From contig OY282494.1 of NCBI GenBank assembly GCA_958296385.1, forward strand, positions 2,269,537-2,333,536: 64,000 bases of DNA, in the 5' to 3' direction. Made by a program: the position numbers and the translations under genes. The notes beneath the pieces were generated by a model. The model worked only from the letters and a program-made list of their open reading frames with translations, did not search any database and was not told the DNA's origin. Below are positions 45,531-54,062 of the stretch, piece after piece. Position 1 is the stretch's first letter. Every line of letters begins with the position of its first letter. Source of the stretch: an uncultured Dehalococcoidia bacterium (lineage in GTDB: Bacteria; Chloroflexota; Dehalococcoidia; Lucifugimonadales; UBA3495).

Positions 45531-45651
45531 CGCTCTGTCCCTTGACGGTTATTCCCGCCGGGTTACAATCGTAACGGCGGCGATTTATCCCCTATACTGT
45601 CTATCCTAAACTATCCCGCCGTCCGGTTTGGGGCGGCTTTGAGGTGGCACG

Positions 45652-46404
45652 ATGCGTTTGGAGAACAAGGTTGCTCTGATTAGCGGCGGCGCGCGGGGGC
45701 AAGGCGCCGCGGAGGCCCGCCTTTTTGCCGGCGAAGGCTGCCGGGTCGTCATTGCCGACGTGCTGGAGGACGAGGGGCGGCAGCTGGAGGCTGAGATTAA
45801 CGAAACGGGCGGCGAGTGCGTGTTCGTCAAGCTGGACGTTACCAGTGAGGACGAGTGGCAGGCTGCCGTCGCGGCCGCCGTGGCGCGGTTTGGCAAGCTG
45901 GATATTCTGGTGAATAACGCCGGCATCTACCGGCAGGTTGGCATCGAGGATACCAGCGTGGAGCTGTGGGACAGCATCTTTGACATCAACGCCAAAGGCG
46001 TTTTCCTCGGCACAAAGGCGGCCATTCCCGAAATGCGCAAGGCGGGCGGCGGGTCTATCATCAACATATCCAGCGTTGCCGGGCTGATTGGCAGCTGGCG
46101 GGCGCCGGCTTACGGCGCTACCAAAGGGGCGGTGCGGCTGTTCACCAAGTCCACCGCCATCCAGCACGCCGCCGACGGCATCCGCTGCAACTCGGTACAC
46201 CCCGGCATCATTGAAACGCCGATGACTACGCCCAACCTGCTGCGGGATGACGCGGCCCGGCAAGCGTCGCTGGAGCGCACGCCCATCGGACGGATTGGGC
46301 AGGCTGAGGACGTTGCCTACGGCGTGCTGTTCCTGGCGTCCGACGAATCATCCTTTATGACGGGCAGCGAACTGGTCATCGACGGCGGGCTGTTTGCACA
46401 GTAA
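45652..46404 (+). CDS. Short-chain dehydrogenase/reductase (first of tandem pair)
   Basis: The 250-residue enzyme has the NAD(P) motif GGARGQG (about 12-18), DVTSEDEW, NNAG (about 86-89), the catalytic Ser in NISSVAG and YGATKGA with its Tyr and Lys (about 152-156). The C-terminal FMTGSELVIDGG is classic. It may oxidise a secondary alcohol. GAGGTGG precedes ATG 45652. The next gene is a close tandem paralogue. A TATACT (45593-45598) may be its -10 box. Confidence 0.92.
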   Translation: MRLENKVALISGGARGQGAAEARLFAGEGCRVVIADVLEDEGRQLEAEINETGGECVFVKLDVTSEDEWQAAVAAAVARFGKLDILVNNAGIYRQVGIEDTSVELWDSIFDINAKGVFLGTKAAIPEMRKAGGGSIINISSVAGLIGSWRAPAYGATKGAVRLFTKSTAIQHAADGIRCNSVHPGIIETPMTTPNLLRDDAARQASLERTPIGRIGQAEDVAYGVLFLASDESSFMTGSELVIDGGLFAQ

Positions 46405-46482
46405 AGGCGTCGTCAATCGAAACGGGGCGCTCATCAAAACGGGGCGCCAATCAAACGGGGTCGGTCAATCAAAACGAGGAGA
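46405..46482. repeat. Short direct repeats between the tandem SDR genes
   Basis: Four degenerate copies of a TCAATCAAAACGGGG-like unit (18-22 bases) lie between the stop of the first SDR and the GAGGAG ribosome site of the second. Confidence 0.7.
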
Positions 46483-46489
46483 ACGGATT

Positions 46490-47236
46490 ATGCGTTTGGA
46501 GAATAAGGTTGCTTTTATCAGCGGCGGCGCGCGGGGGATGGGGGCTGCGGAGGCGCGGCTTTTTGTGCGGGAGGGGTGCAAGGTGGTCATTGGCGATTTG
46601 CGCGATGAGCTGGGGCGGCAGCTGGAGGCTGAGATTAACGAACTGGGCGGCGAGTGCCTGTTTGTCCATCTGGACGTTACGGATGAGCAGTCGTGGCAGG
46701 ATGCGGTGGCGGCGGCGGTGGGCCGCTTTGGCCGGCTGGACATTCTGGTGAATAACGCCGGCGTGTATATGCCGGAAACGGTGGAGAATACCAGCATTGA
46801 GAATTGGGATACTACCATGTCGGTGAACGCCAAAGGGGTTTTCCTCGGCACCAAAGCCGCTATTCCGGAGCTGCGCAAGGCCGGCGGCGGGTCTATCGTC
46901 AACATATCCAGCGTTGCCGGGCTGGTGGGCAATCACATCTCGTCGGCCTACACTGCGTCCAAAGGGGCGGTGCGGCTGTTCACCAAGTCAACCGCCATCC
47001 AGCACGCCGCCGACGGCATCCGCTGCAACAGCGTCCATCCCGGCACGATTGAAACCGACATGACCGCCGACCTGCTGGCCGCCGGCGGGCGGGAGGATCG
47101 CCTGAACCGCACGCCGCTGGGCCGTTTGGGCCAGGCCGATGACATTGCTTACGGCGTGCTGTTTCTGGCGTCGGACGAGGCATCCTTTATGACGGGCAGC
47201 GAACTGGTCATTGACGGCGGGCGGACGGCGATGTAG
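46490..47236 (+). CDS. Short-chain dehydrogenase/reductase (second of tandem pair)
   Basis: The 248-residue paralogue of the preceding gene begins MRLENKVAFISGGARGMG and keeps NNAGVY, NISSVAG and YTASKGA (Ser-Tyr-Lys). The C-terminal FMTGSELVIDGG is identical. ATG 46490 with GAGGAG is chosen over an upstream start that would lie in the repeat spacer. Duplication probably occurred in this lineage. Substrates unknown. Confidence 0.92.
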   Translation: MRLENKVAFISGGARGMGAAEARLFVREGCKVVIGDLRDELGRQLEAEINELGGECLFVHLDVTDEQSWQDAVAAAVGRFGRLDILVNNAGVYMPETVENTSIENWDTTMSVNAKGVFLGTKAAIPELRKAGGGSIVNISSVAGLVGNHISSAYTASKGAVRLFTKSTAIQHAADGIRCNSVHPGTIETDMTADLLAAGGREDRLNRTPLGRLGQADDIAYGVLFLASDEASFMTGSELVIDGGRTAM

Positions 47237-47260
47237 CCGCCGGCTGACGCCGCAATCGCC

Positions 47261-47318
47261 GATGCCGCCGTATCACTGATGCAGCCGTAATCTCCGATGC
47301 AAACGTAATCTCCGATGC
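47261..47318. repeat. Short direct repeats ahead of the channel gene
   Basis: Three copies of a GTAATCTCCGATGCA-like unit precede, and the last one includes, the chosen ATG 47315. Slippage could move the start codon. Confidence 0.7.
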
Positions 47319-48184
47319 AATTGTTAGCGGGAAAGTTCAGCCTGTTGCAGTGCCGGCTGCCGGGCGCCAGCGTGTACGCCAAGTTTCAGCACGCGGTGTT
47401 TCACGTGCTGGAGGCCGACTCTACCGGGCCGGCGCGGGTGTTGGATTTTGTGATATTCGGGCTGGTGCTGTTCAGCGCCGTCAACCTGGCGGTGGGCAAT
47501 CCCCGGCTGGAGTTCTTTTTCGTCAGCGTTTTCGCATCAGAGTACATAATCCGCCTGTGGTGCATCGTGTGGCACCGGGATTACCGGCAGGGCGGGTTCA
47601 AGGGGCGGCTGCGGTACGCGACGACCAACGCCGCCGCCATCATTGACTTTATCGCCATCTGGCCTACGCTGGTGGTGATGATTATATTCGGCGAGGTGGA
47701 AGTGCTGCCCATCTTTCGGCTCATATCGCGGCTGATAATGACGGGGCGGCGCTTTCCGGCGATGCGGCTGATGGGGACGGTGATGCTGCGGTCGGCAACG
47801 CAGCTGGTGAGCGTGCTGGTGACGCTGGGGGTGTTCTGGCTGGCGGCGGGCTACCTGATGCACTCCGCCGAATCGCAGCTGCCCGGCGGCAACCACGAGC
47901 AGTTCGGCACCATCGGCGAATCGCTGTGGGCGTCGGTGGTGGTGCTAACCACGCTGCCGTCGGTGGAGGTGGTGCCCGGCACGCTGGCCGGGCGGGTCAT
48001 CGCCGGGTTCATCGCCCTGCTGGGCATCGGCCTGTTCGCGCTGCCCGCCGGCATCCTGACGTCCAACTTTCTGGACGCCTACCAGCAGGAGCGCGAAAAC
48101 GCCGGCAAACCCGAAGTGCCAACCTGCTACGTCCAGGCCGGGGCGGGTGAACCGGCCCTGGCCGGCGCAGCGGGGGATGGGTGA
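47315..48184 (+). CDS. Voltage-gated-type ion channel with non-canonical selectivity filter
   Basis: The 289-residue protein has six helices of the Kv type, with an S4-like segment rich in Arg (FRLISRLIMTGRRFPAMRLM, about 133-152) and a pore loop before the last helix. The pore helix ends T212-T213-L214-P215-S216-V217-E218, then VVPGT. KvAP-type channels read TTVGYGDVVP there, so the GYG signature is replaced by PSV. The S6-like AGFIALLGIGLFALPAGIL is normal. Potassium selectivity is therefore doubtful; it may be a divergent cation channel. No SD-like sequence supports the start strongly. Confidence 0.8.
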   Translation: MQLLAGKFSLLQCRLPGASVYAKFQHAVFHVLEADSTGPARVLDFVIFGLVLFSAVNLAVGNPRLEFFFVSVFASEYIIRLWCIVWHRDYRQGGFKGRLRYATTNAAAIIDFIAIWPTLVVMIIFGEVEVLPIFRLISRLIMTGRRFPAMRLMGTVMLRSATQLVSVLVTLGVFWLAAGYLMHSAESQLPGGNHEQFGTIGESLWASVVVLTTLPSVEVVPGTLAGRVIAGFIALLGIGLFALPAGILTSNFLDAYQQERENAGKPEVPTCYVQAGAGEPALAGAAGDG

Positions 48185-48209
48185 GGACGATAGCCGGTTC
48201 GGGAGTAAG

Positions 48210-49979
48210 TTACCGGCCCATTGCGTAGCCGTCGCGCCGCAGGTCGGCGCCGCCGTACATGGTGCCGCGCGCGGCGTCCACCTCAATGGCGCAGAGGGAG
48301 CCCATCCGGGGCGTCCACTCGTTCCAGACGTCCACGTCGTGGCCGCGCTTGCGGAGCTCGTCCACTACCGACGGGGCGATGCGGGATTCTACCCCTACCA
48401 GGCCGGGGCGGTAGGCGTGGGGCCAGAATGAGTTGGGGAAACTCCACGTTGACGCGCGGGGGGCTTCGATGGCCTGCTGGACGTCCATGCCGAACTCGAC
48501 GACGTTGAGGAACAGCTGCACCATTGACTGGGGCTGCACGTCGCCGCCGGGGGTGCCGAAGGGCAGCCAGGGCTTGCCGTTCTTGAACGCCAGGGCCGGG
48601 TTGGGCGTCAGACGGGGGCGCTTGCCGGGTTGCAGGCTGGCGGGGTGGTCGTCGTCCAGCCAGCTTTGGGCGCCGCGGGCCGAGACCATAAAGCCCAGGC
48701 CCGGCACGATGGGGGCGCCGCCGAAACCGTCGCTGGGCGTAGCGGAGAATGCGTTGCCCCAACGGTCAATGGCGCAGATGTACGAGGTATCGGCGGACAG
48801 CGGGCCGGCAACCGGCTCCGGCTGGCGGGCCGCCCGGCCTTGCCCGGACTGGTGCGCCCAGGGGTTGCCGGCGTCGGGCATTTCAGCGCTGGCCCGGTGC
48901 GGGTCAATCTCCCGGCGGCGGACGGCGGCGTACTCGCGGGAGAGCAGGCCGGCCATGGGGACGTCCACGAAATCGGGATCGCCGTACCACGCATGGCGGT
49001 CGGCAAAGGCCAGCTTGAGCGCCTCCAGCACCGTGTGGACGTAATCGGCGGAGTTGTGGCCCATGCCGCGCAGGTCGCAGCCCTCGAGGATACGCAGGGC
49101 GTGGAGGTTCATGGGGCCCTGGCACCAGGGGCCGCAAGCGTACACTGCGATGTCGTCTGCGGAACCGGGGCTTTGGTAGTCAATCATCGGCGGGGTTGCT
49201 ACGCCAACGGCGAAATTGGCCAGGTCGTCCATAGAGAGCCAGCCGCCCTGGCCACGGATGAACGCTACCATCTCCGCGGCGATGTCGCCCTCGTAGAAAC
49301 GCGCACGGGCCGCCGCGAGGCCGGCTTCACGTCCCTGTCCAGATGCGGCGCGTTCGGCGTCGATAAGGCGTTGGAAAGTGCGGGCCAAATCGGTCTGCAC
49401 CAGCAAATCGCCGATGCCAAGAGCCCGGCCGCCGGGATAGAATATCCGCATTGTGCTGTCCCACTGGCTGGTATCGCCCTCGTCCAGGATGATGTTATCG
49501 CCGCTGCTGACCAGCGCGCGGTGCAGGGTGGGCGGTATGGGAAAGCCGCCGGCGGCCAGTTCCAGGGCCGGGGTCACCACCTGCTCAAAGGACATTGTGC
49601 CGTAGCGACGGAGCGAGGTTAGCCAGGCATCGGGGGCGGCGGGCGTAACCGTCCGCATCACGCCGTGGGGCATATCGCCGCCGTGCTCGCGCCGGAAGTA
49701 GTCGCTGCTGGCGGCGGCGGGCCAGCGTCCCAGGCCGCTAATCTCGCGGGTTTCGCCGCTGGCCGCGTGGTGGATGATGATAGGCGCCACGCCGCCAAAG
49801 CTGGTGTACTGGGGCAGGGTGACGTTGATGACGATGCCGGCGGCAACGCCGGCGTCAATGGCGTTGCCGCCCTGCTCCAGGATGCGGTAGCCGGCAGCGG
49901 TGGCCAGATAGTGGCCGGTGCTGACCATGTGCGTAACGCCGCCCACCAGCGGCCGGTAGCTGTGCAGTCCAATAGCCAT
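48210..49979 (-). CDS. Gamma-glutamyltransferase family protein
   Basis: The 589-residue N-terminal-nucleophile hydrolase family member lacks a signal peptide. It has ILEQGGNAIDAGVAAGIVINV, the autocleavage/nucleophile Thr in ADTSYICAIDRWGNAFS (about 393-409) and the GTPGGDVQPQSMVQ loop near 520. Active members cleave into two chains and act on gamma-glutamyl bonds, or as cephalosporin acylase relatives. The start ATG 49979 has GGAGG. It lies tail-to-tail with the channel gene. Confidence 0.88.
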   Translation of the reverse strand: MAIGLHSYRPLVGGVTHMVSTGHYLATAAGYRILEQGGNAIDAGVAAGIVINVTLPQYTSFGGVAPIIIHHAASGETREISGLGRWPAAASSDYFRREHGGDMPHGVMRTVTPAAPDAWLTSLRRYGTMSFEQVVTPALELAAGGFPIPPTLHRALVSSGDNIILDEGDTSQWDSTMRIFYPGGRALGIGDLLVQTDLARTFQRLIDAERAASGQGREAGLAAARARFYEGDIAAEMVAFIRGQGGWLSMDDLANFAVGVATPPMIDYQSPGSADDIAVYACGPWCQGPMNLHALRILEGCDLRGMGHNSADYVHTVLEALKLAFADRHAWYGDPDFVDVPMAGLLSREYAAVRRREIDPHRASAEMPDAGNPWAHQSGQGRAARQPEPVAGPLSADTSYICAIDRWGNAFSATPSDGFGGAPIVPGLGFMVSARGAQSWLDDDHPASLQPGKRPRLTPNPALAFKNGKPWLPFGTPGGDVQPQSMVQLFLNVVEFGMDVQQAIEAPRASTWSFPNSFWPHAYRPGLVGVESRIAPSVVDELRKRGHDVDVWNEWTPRMGSLCAIEVDAARGTMYGGADLRRDGYAMGR

Positions 49980-50163
49980 TGCGCCCTCCCCAAGTCCGTA
50001 TCAATTGCAATCCAACGATTAGCCCGCAGTATAACCCCCCGGCACACCGGCTGTCATTGAGCTGCCCGTCATTGAACCGCAGGCCGTTGAACCGCGGGCC
50101 GTGCTGCGGGAGATGCGTTGACCGCCGGTTGGCGGGCGGCTACACTTGGGGTTGATTTATCCG

Positions 50164-50853
50164 ATGTATTCATTGCCCCAACGACTCCTTGCCGAAGCGG
50201 TGGGCGCGGCGTTTTTGCTGATGGCCGTCGTTGGCAGCGGCATCGCAGCCGAACGGCTCAGCCCGAACGACGGGGGACTCCAGCTGTTTGAGAACGCGGT
50301 GGCAACGGCGTTTGCGCTTACTGCGCTCATCTGGGCCTTTGGGCCAATATCCGGCGCGCATTTCAACCCGGCGGTGACCTGGGCCGAGGTGGTGCAGCGG
50401 ATGCGGCCGGTTAAGGAAGGCGTCGCTTACAGTGTCGCGCAGGTTGCCGGCGGCATTGCTGGCGTCGTGCTGGCCAACCTGATGTTTGGGCTGCCGGCGG
50501 TGCAGTGGTCGCAAACCCGGCGCAGCGGGCCGGAGCTGTGGCTGGCCGAGGTTGTCGCTACGCTGGGGCTGCTGATGACTATATTCCTCATCGCACGCAC
50601 CCGGAGCGGAGCGGTGGCGGTGGCGCCGGCGGTGGGGCTGTACATCGGGGCGGCCTACTTTTTCACGTCGTCAACCAGCTTTGCCAACCCCGCCGTAACG
50701 GTGGCGCGGATGTTCTCCGATACCTTTGCCGGCATACACCCGGCGTCGGCGCCGGTGTTTATCGTAATGCAGGCTGCTGGCGCCGGGCTGGCGGTGGCGC
50801 TGGTGTGGGCGCTGCGGCGGCGGGCGATTGACGAGCCGGGCGGGTGCGCCTAA
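50164..50853 (+). CDS. MIP-family aquaporin/glycerol channel
   Basis: The 229-residue channel has six membrane helices and the two half-helix NPA signatures GAHFNPAVT (about 60-68) and FANPAVTVARM (about 180-190). Water, glycerol or arsenite-type solutes are possible; the residue set does not decide. ATG 50164 is preferred over upstream alternatives. It is followed 9 bases later by a small gene. Confidence 0.88.
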   Translation: MYSLPQRLLAEAVGAAFLLMAVVGSGIAAERLSPNDGGLQLFENAVATAFALTALIWAFGPISGAHFNPAVTWAEVVQRMRPVKEGVAYSVAQVAGGIAGVVLANLMFGLPAVQWSQTRRSGPELWLAEVVATLGLLMTIFLIARTRSGAVAVAPAVGLYIGAAYFFTSSTSFANPAVTVARMFSDTFAGIHPASAPVFIVMQAAGAGLAVALVWALRRRAIDEPGGCA

Positions 50854-50862
50854 CATACCGCT

Positions 50863-51246
50863 ATGCTGTACGAAGTGGAAGTTGTTGCGGATGGCAACAG
50901 CCCGATGGACTTGAACCGGGTGTTTGACCTGCTTACCGATGCGCGGCCGGTGCTGCGAATCCTGGCGCCGGACCCGCTGGGCGCGGACGTTTGGTGCGAC
51001 GTTACGGGGTGGGAGGACGGCGGGCCGTGTCCGGCGCGGGCGGCGCTGTCGGAGGATTCGGGGGAGGGCGTCGTTATGCTGATTTACGGCGGCGAGGACG
51101 GTATCCGACTCAAGCCGGCCGGCGATGGGGCGGCCTGGGATTTAGCGGCGTCGGGCCAGTGGGGCGAGGCTTGTTTGATGCTGGGCAGCGACGTCCGGAT
51201 TGAGTACGCCCCGCCGGATTGGGATTTTAGCCAGCATCCGCACTGA
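50863..51246 (+). CDS. Small protein of unknown function
   Basis: The 127-residue acidic soluble protein begins MLYEVEVVADGNSPMDLNRVF and has Gly/Asp-rich loops (GGEDGIRLKPAGDG). No family recognised. It lies 9 bases after the aquaporin gene on the same strand and is probably co-transcribed. No clear ribosome site is seen. Confidence 0.55.
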   Translation: MLYEVEVVADGNSPMDLNRVFDLLTDARPVLRILAPDPLGADVWCDVTGWEDGGPCPARAALSEDSGEGVVMLIYGGEDGIRLKPAGDGAAWDLAASGQWGEACLMLGSDVRIEYAPPDWDFSQHPH

Positions 51247-51275
51247 TTAGGCATCTTTACTGAACCGGGGCAGCG

Positions 51276-52541
51276 TCACTGAACCAAGGCGTCGTCGTCA
51301 ACCGGGCCGTCGTCTAATCGTACCGGGGCGGCGGTGAGGGTTGCCATCAGATGGGGGACGTCGCGGCGGTAGGCGCCTTTGCGGTCTTTGCGGGGGCGGA
51401 GGGTGGTTAGCCGGCTGCGGCGCAGGAATTGGCGCAGGTTGTCGTCGGCGTCGGTCAGGCAGTCGTCCATTGCTACGCTGACCAGGTACACGCGGCGGGC
51501 GTCGGATGAGGTTTGGCGCTGGTAGATGTCGTTGTAAAGGCGCCAGCAGTAGGCGCTTTCCAGGGCGGCGCGGGAGCAGAGCAGGGCTACCCGGTCAAAG
51601 TTGCGAAAGCGGCTCATGGGCGGGAAAACCTGGGTGTTATAGACGGTGGCTTCGTCGTCGGCCAGCAGGCTCCAGCATTGCAGGCCGCGCTGGCGCAGCT
51701 CGGTTTCCAGCCAGTCCACGATGGTGCAATCCAGCACGGAGCCGATGAGCAGGATGCGGCGGTATTCGGGGGCGGACGCCGGCAGTTGCAGACGTCCGTT
51801 GATGAAATCATCCGGCACGCCGGCGGAGCGGAGGAACAGTTCGGGGAGGCCGGCGCCGGAGCGGGCCAGGGTGTCGGCGCCGACGATGCTGGGGCCGTCG
51901 TGCCGGACGGTTTCCAGGGCCAGGGCCGAGCTTAAATCGCAATCGCCGAACAGCGTCATGTCAACTACGCAGTCTTGCAGCAGGGCGCGGTCGAGGCGGG
52001 TGCGGATCAGGGAGGCGCGGCGCAAATCGCAGCGGGTCAGGTTGGCGACGTCCAGGCCGGCCGAGCCGAGGCGGGCGCCGCTGAGGTTGGCGTCGGTCAA
52101 GTCGGCCATGGTCAAGTCGGTTTCGGTCAGGTTGGCGCCGGAGAGATTGGCGCCCACCAGCGTGGCAAAGGCGGCGTCGCAGTTGGACAGGTCGGCGCCG
52201 CGCAGGTCGGCGTTGTCCAGGTTGCAGCCGCGCAGATTGGAGCGGATGAACGACACGCCGGCGGCCTGCGCGTCGGTGAAAACCGCCCGGTTCAGGTTGC
52301 AGCGGGAGAGGTGGGCTTGACGCAGGGAGGCGCCGGCAAAGTTGCCGTTGCGGAGGTCGGCGGTGGTGAGGTCGATTTCGCTGAGGTCATCGTAGGCGAG
52401 GTCAACGCCGGGCATACGGATGCCGCTGAGGTAGGCGCCGGAGAGGTTGAGGCGCTCCCGGCGCTGAAAGAACTGCGCCCGCCAGCGGTTGATGGCAAAG
52501 GTGCGCCGTTTGGCGATGGCGACGTGTTCCGGATTGGCCAA
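51276..52541 (-). CDS. Pentapeptide-repeat protein with C-terminal TIR-like domain
   Basis: This 421-residue protein starts at TTG 52541 with GGAG upstream. Residues about 30-200 are A(D/N)Lxx pentapeptide repeats forming a right-handed helix (for example NLSGANLTETDLTMADLTDANL). A C-terminal domain (about 260-400) fits the TIR fold: YRRILLIGSVLDCTIVDW, ALLCSRAALES and a RRVYLVSVAMDD strand. The catalytic Glu of NAD-cleaving TIRs, expected after WC, is replaced by Leu in ESAYCWRLY, so it may be a non-enzymatic signalling module. The fusion may act in defence or signalling, unproven. Confidence 0.8.
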   Translation of the reverse strand: MANPEHVAIAKRRTFAINRWRAQFFQRRERLNLSGAYLSGIRMPGVDLAYDDLSEIDLTTADLRNGNFAGASLRQAHLSRCNLNRAVFTDAQAAGVSFIRSNLRGCNLDNADLRGADLSNCDAAFATLVGANLSGANLTETDLTMADLTDANLSGARLGSAGLDVANLTRCDLRRASLIRTRLDRALLQDCVVDMTLFGDCDLSSALALETVRHDGPSIVGADTLARSGAGLPELFLRSAGVPDDFINGRLQLPASAPEYRRILLIGSVLDCTIVDWLETELRQRGLQCWSLLADDEATVYNTQVFPPMSRFRNFDRVALLCSRAALESAYCWRLYNDIYQRQTSSDARRVYLVSVAMDDCLTDADDNLRQFLRRSRLTTLRPRKDRKGAYRRDVPHLMATLTAAPVRLDDGPVDDDALVQ

Positions 52542-52617
52542 CCCGCTACTCCAACCGTTGTGCCGGGCGCTCCGCTATTATCATTCCGGGACTGACCCTC
52601 TCTGTCATTCGGATATT

Positions 52618-52733
52618 CCCCTAATGTCATTCTGAGCGCAGCGAAGAATCTCGATAGCGTAGCAACGTTGTTTCCTCCAAAGTCTGCGCTACGTCGTCGA
52701 GATTCTTCGCTGCGCTCAGAATGACATTGGGGG
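52618..52733 (+). repeat. MITE-like palindromic element, copy 3 of 3
   Basis: Arms 52618-52654 and 52697-52733 are inverted with one mismatch. The 42-base centre has the same TAGCGTAGCA...CTACG layout as copy 1. It lies between two minus-strand genes, immediately upstream of the TIR fusion. Confidence 0.9.
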
Positions 52734-52763
52734 TAAAGGGGCGTTCCGAATGACGATGGTAAA

Positions 52764-53933
52764 TCAGTCGTCGCCCACCGGCGCCGGGGTTTCCTGGGCG
52801 GCGAATTCCGGCATTACGTCGGCGGCGAATATGGAGAGCTGCTGCTTGAATTCGTGCCAGGGCATACCCTCGGGCCATTGGAGTACGATGTCCTCCAGGC
52901 CGGGATATTTGTCCTCAATCTCGTGGAGGAACTCTACGAAATCGGCGGGGGAGCCGCAGAACCAGGCTTTTTGCTCTACGCCGTCCTCGATGCGGGGCGT
53001 GCGGGCGGGGGCGCCGGGGGTGCCCCAGGGGCGGCCCTGCTCGTCGGTGTAGCGGACGAAGCCAAAGGGGGCGAACCACTTGTAGCGTTCGTCGTGGAAG
53101 GGGCGCACTTTCTCGATGGCCTCCTCCCGGCTGCCGGCGATGTAGAACCCGAAGCCCAGGGCCATGTCGCCGCCCAGGGGGATGTCGCGGCCGGCGCCGA
53201 CGGCGGCGTCGTGGTATTGGGTAATCATCTGCTCGGCGTAGCGTTCGCCGGTGAGGGCAACCATGGCCTTGATGCCCTGCTCGGCAACGTAGTTCAGCGT
53301 GCGCCCGCTGGCGATGGGCTGCCAGATTTCTACGGGGCGGTTCACCGGGCGCGGCACCATCGTAATCTCTTTGAGGTCGTAGCCCCGGTAGGGCACTGCC
53401 GGCGGGATGGTGTAATACTTGCCCTGATGACTCCAGCGCTCCTCGTTGAAAGCCTTGCGGATGACTTCCATCTGCTCCAGGTAAAGCTCCCGGTTGGCGT
53501 CGTTGTCGATGACGGGAGAGCCAAAGGTTTCGACTTCGCGGGAGTGGTAGCCCCGGCCCACGCCAAAGATGAGGCGGCCGCCGGTGAGGATGTCGGCCAT
53601 GGCAAAGTCCTCGGCGATGCGGAGGGGGTGCCACATGGGGATGATGTTGAAAGCGGAGCCGAACTTGAGGTTTTTGGTCTGGCCGGCCAGATGCACGCCC
53701 ATCAGGATGAGATTGGGGATGCACTCGTAGCCCTCGTGCTGAAAGTGATGCTCGGCCATCCACATACAGTGAAAGCCCAACTCGTCCATGTGCTGGGCCA
53801 GCTCAACGGCGTGGTCGTAAGCCTGGGCGAGCTGCTCGTTGGAATAGCGCCGCTCGTCGGCCGGCGTGCCGTCCGCTCCCACGTTGTCAAGGTCAATCTG
53901 GCCAACGTAAAGCACTGAAAACCGCTTAATCAT
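52764..53933 (-). CDS. Luciferase-like flavin/F420-dependent monooxygenase
   Basis: The 389-residue TIM-barrel enzyme is of the bacterial luciferase family. It has AEHHFQHEG with the conserved His residues, GGRLIFGVGRGYHSREVETFG and a C-terminal WPEGMPWHEF. Typical members add oxygen to or oxidise organic substrates with reduced FMN or F420. Three such genes occur in this window, and many paralogues are typical of some marine Chloroflexota. Start ATG 53933. Substrate unknown. Confidence 0.88.
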   Translation of the reverse strand: MIKRFSVLYVGQIDLDNVGADGTPADERRYSNEQLAQAYDHAVELAQHMDELGFHCMWMAEHHFQHEGYECIPNLILMGVHLAGQTKNLKFGSAFNIIPMWHPLRIAEDFAMADILTGGRLIFGVGRGYHSREVETFGSPVIDNDANRELYLEQMEVIRKAFNEERWSHQGKYYTIPPAVPYRGYDLKEITMVPRPVNRPVEIWQPIASGRTLNYVAEQGIKAMVALTGERYAEQMITQYHDAAVGAGRDIPLGGDMALGFGFYIAGSREEAIEKVRPFHDERYKWFAPFGFVRYTDEQGRPWGTPGAPARTPRIEDGVEQKAWFCGSPADFVEFLHEIEDKYPGLEDIVLQWPEGMPWHEFKQQLSIFAADVMPEFAAQETPAPVGDD

Positions 53934-53997
53934 CTATAGAAACTCCGAATCAAAACTGCCCGGCATTATAGCACGGGGCGGGCAAGGCCGTTCCGCT

Positions 53998-54027
53998 TTC
54001 ACGCTGGCGTCGTCAAGCCGTTATAAT
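53998..54027 (+). promoter_or_regulatory. Candidate promoter for SDR gene
   Basis: TTCACG (53998-54003) and a perfect TATAAT (54022-54027) are 18 bases apart, 36 bases ahead of ATG 54063. Confidence 0.55.
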
Positions 54028-54062
54028 CGGTGCAATTAATTGCTGATGATGGAGGCAGTCTG

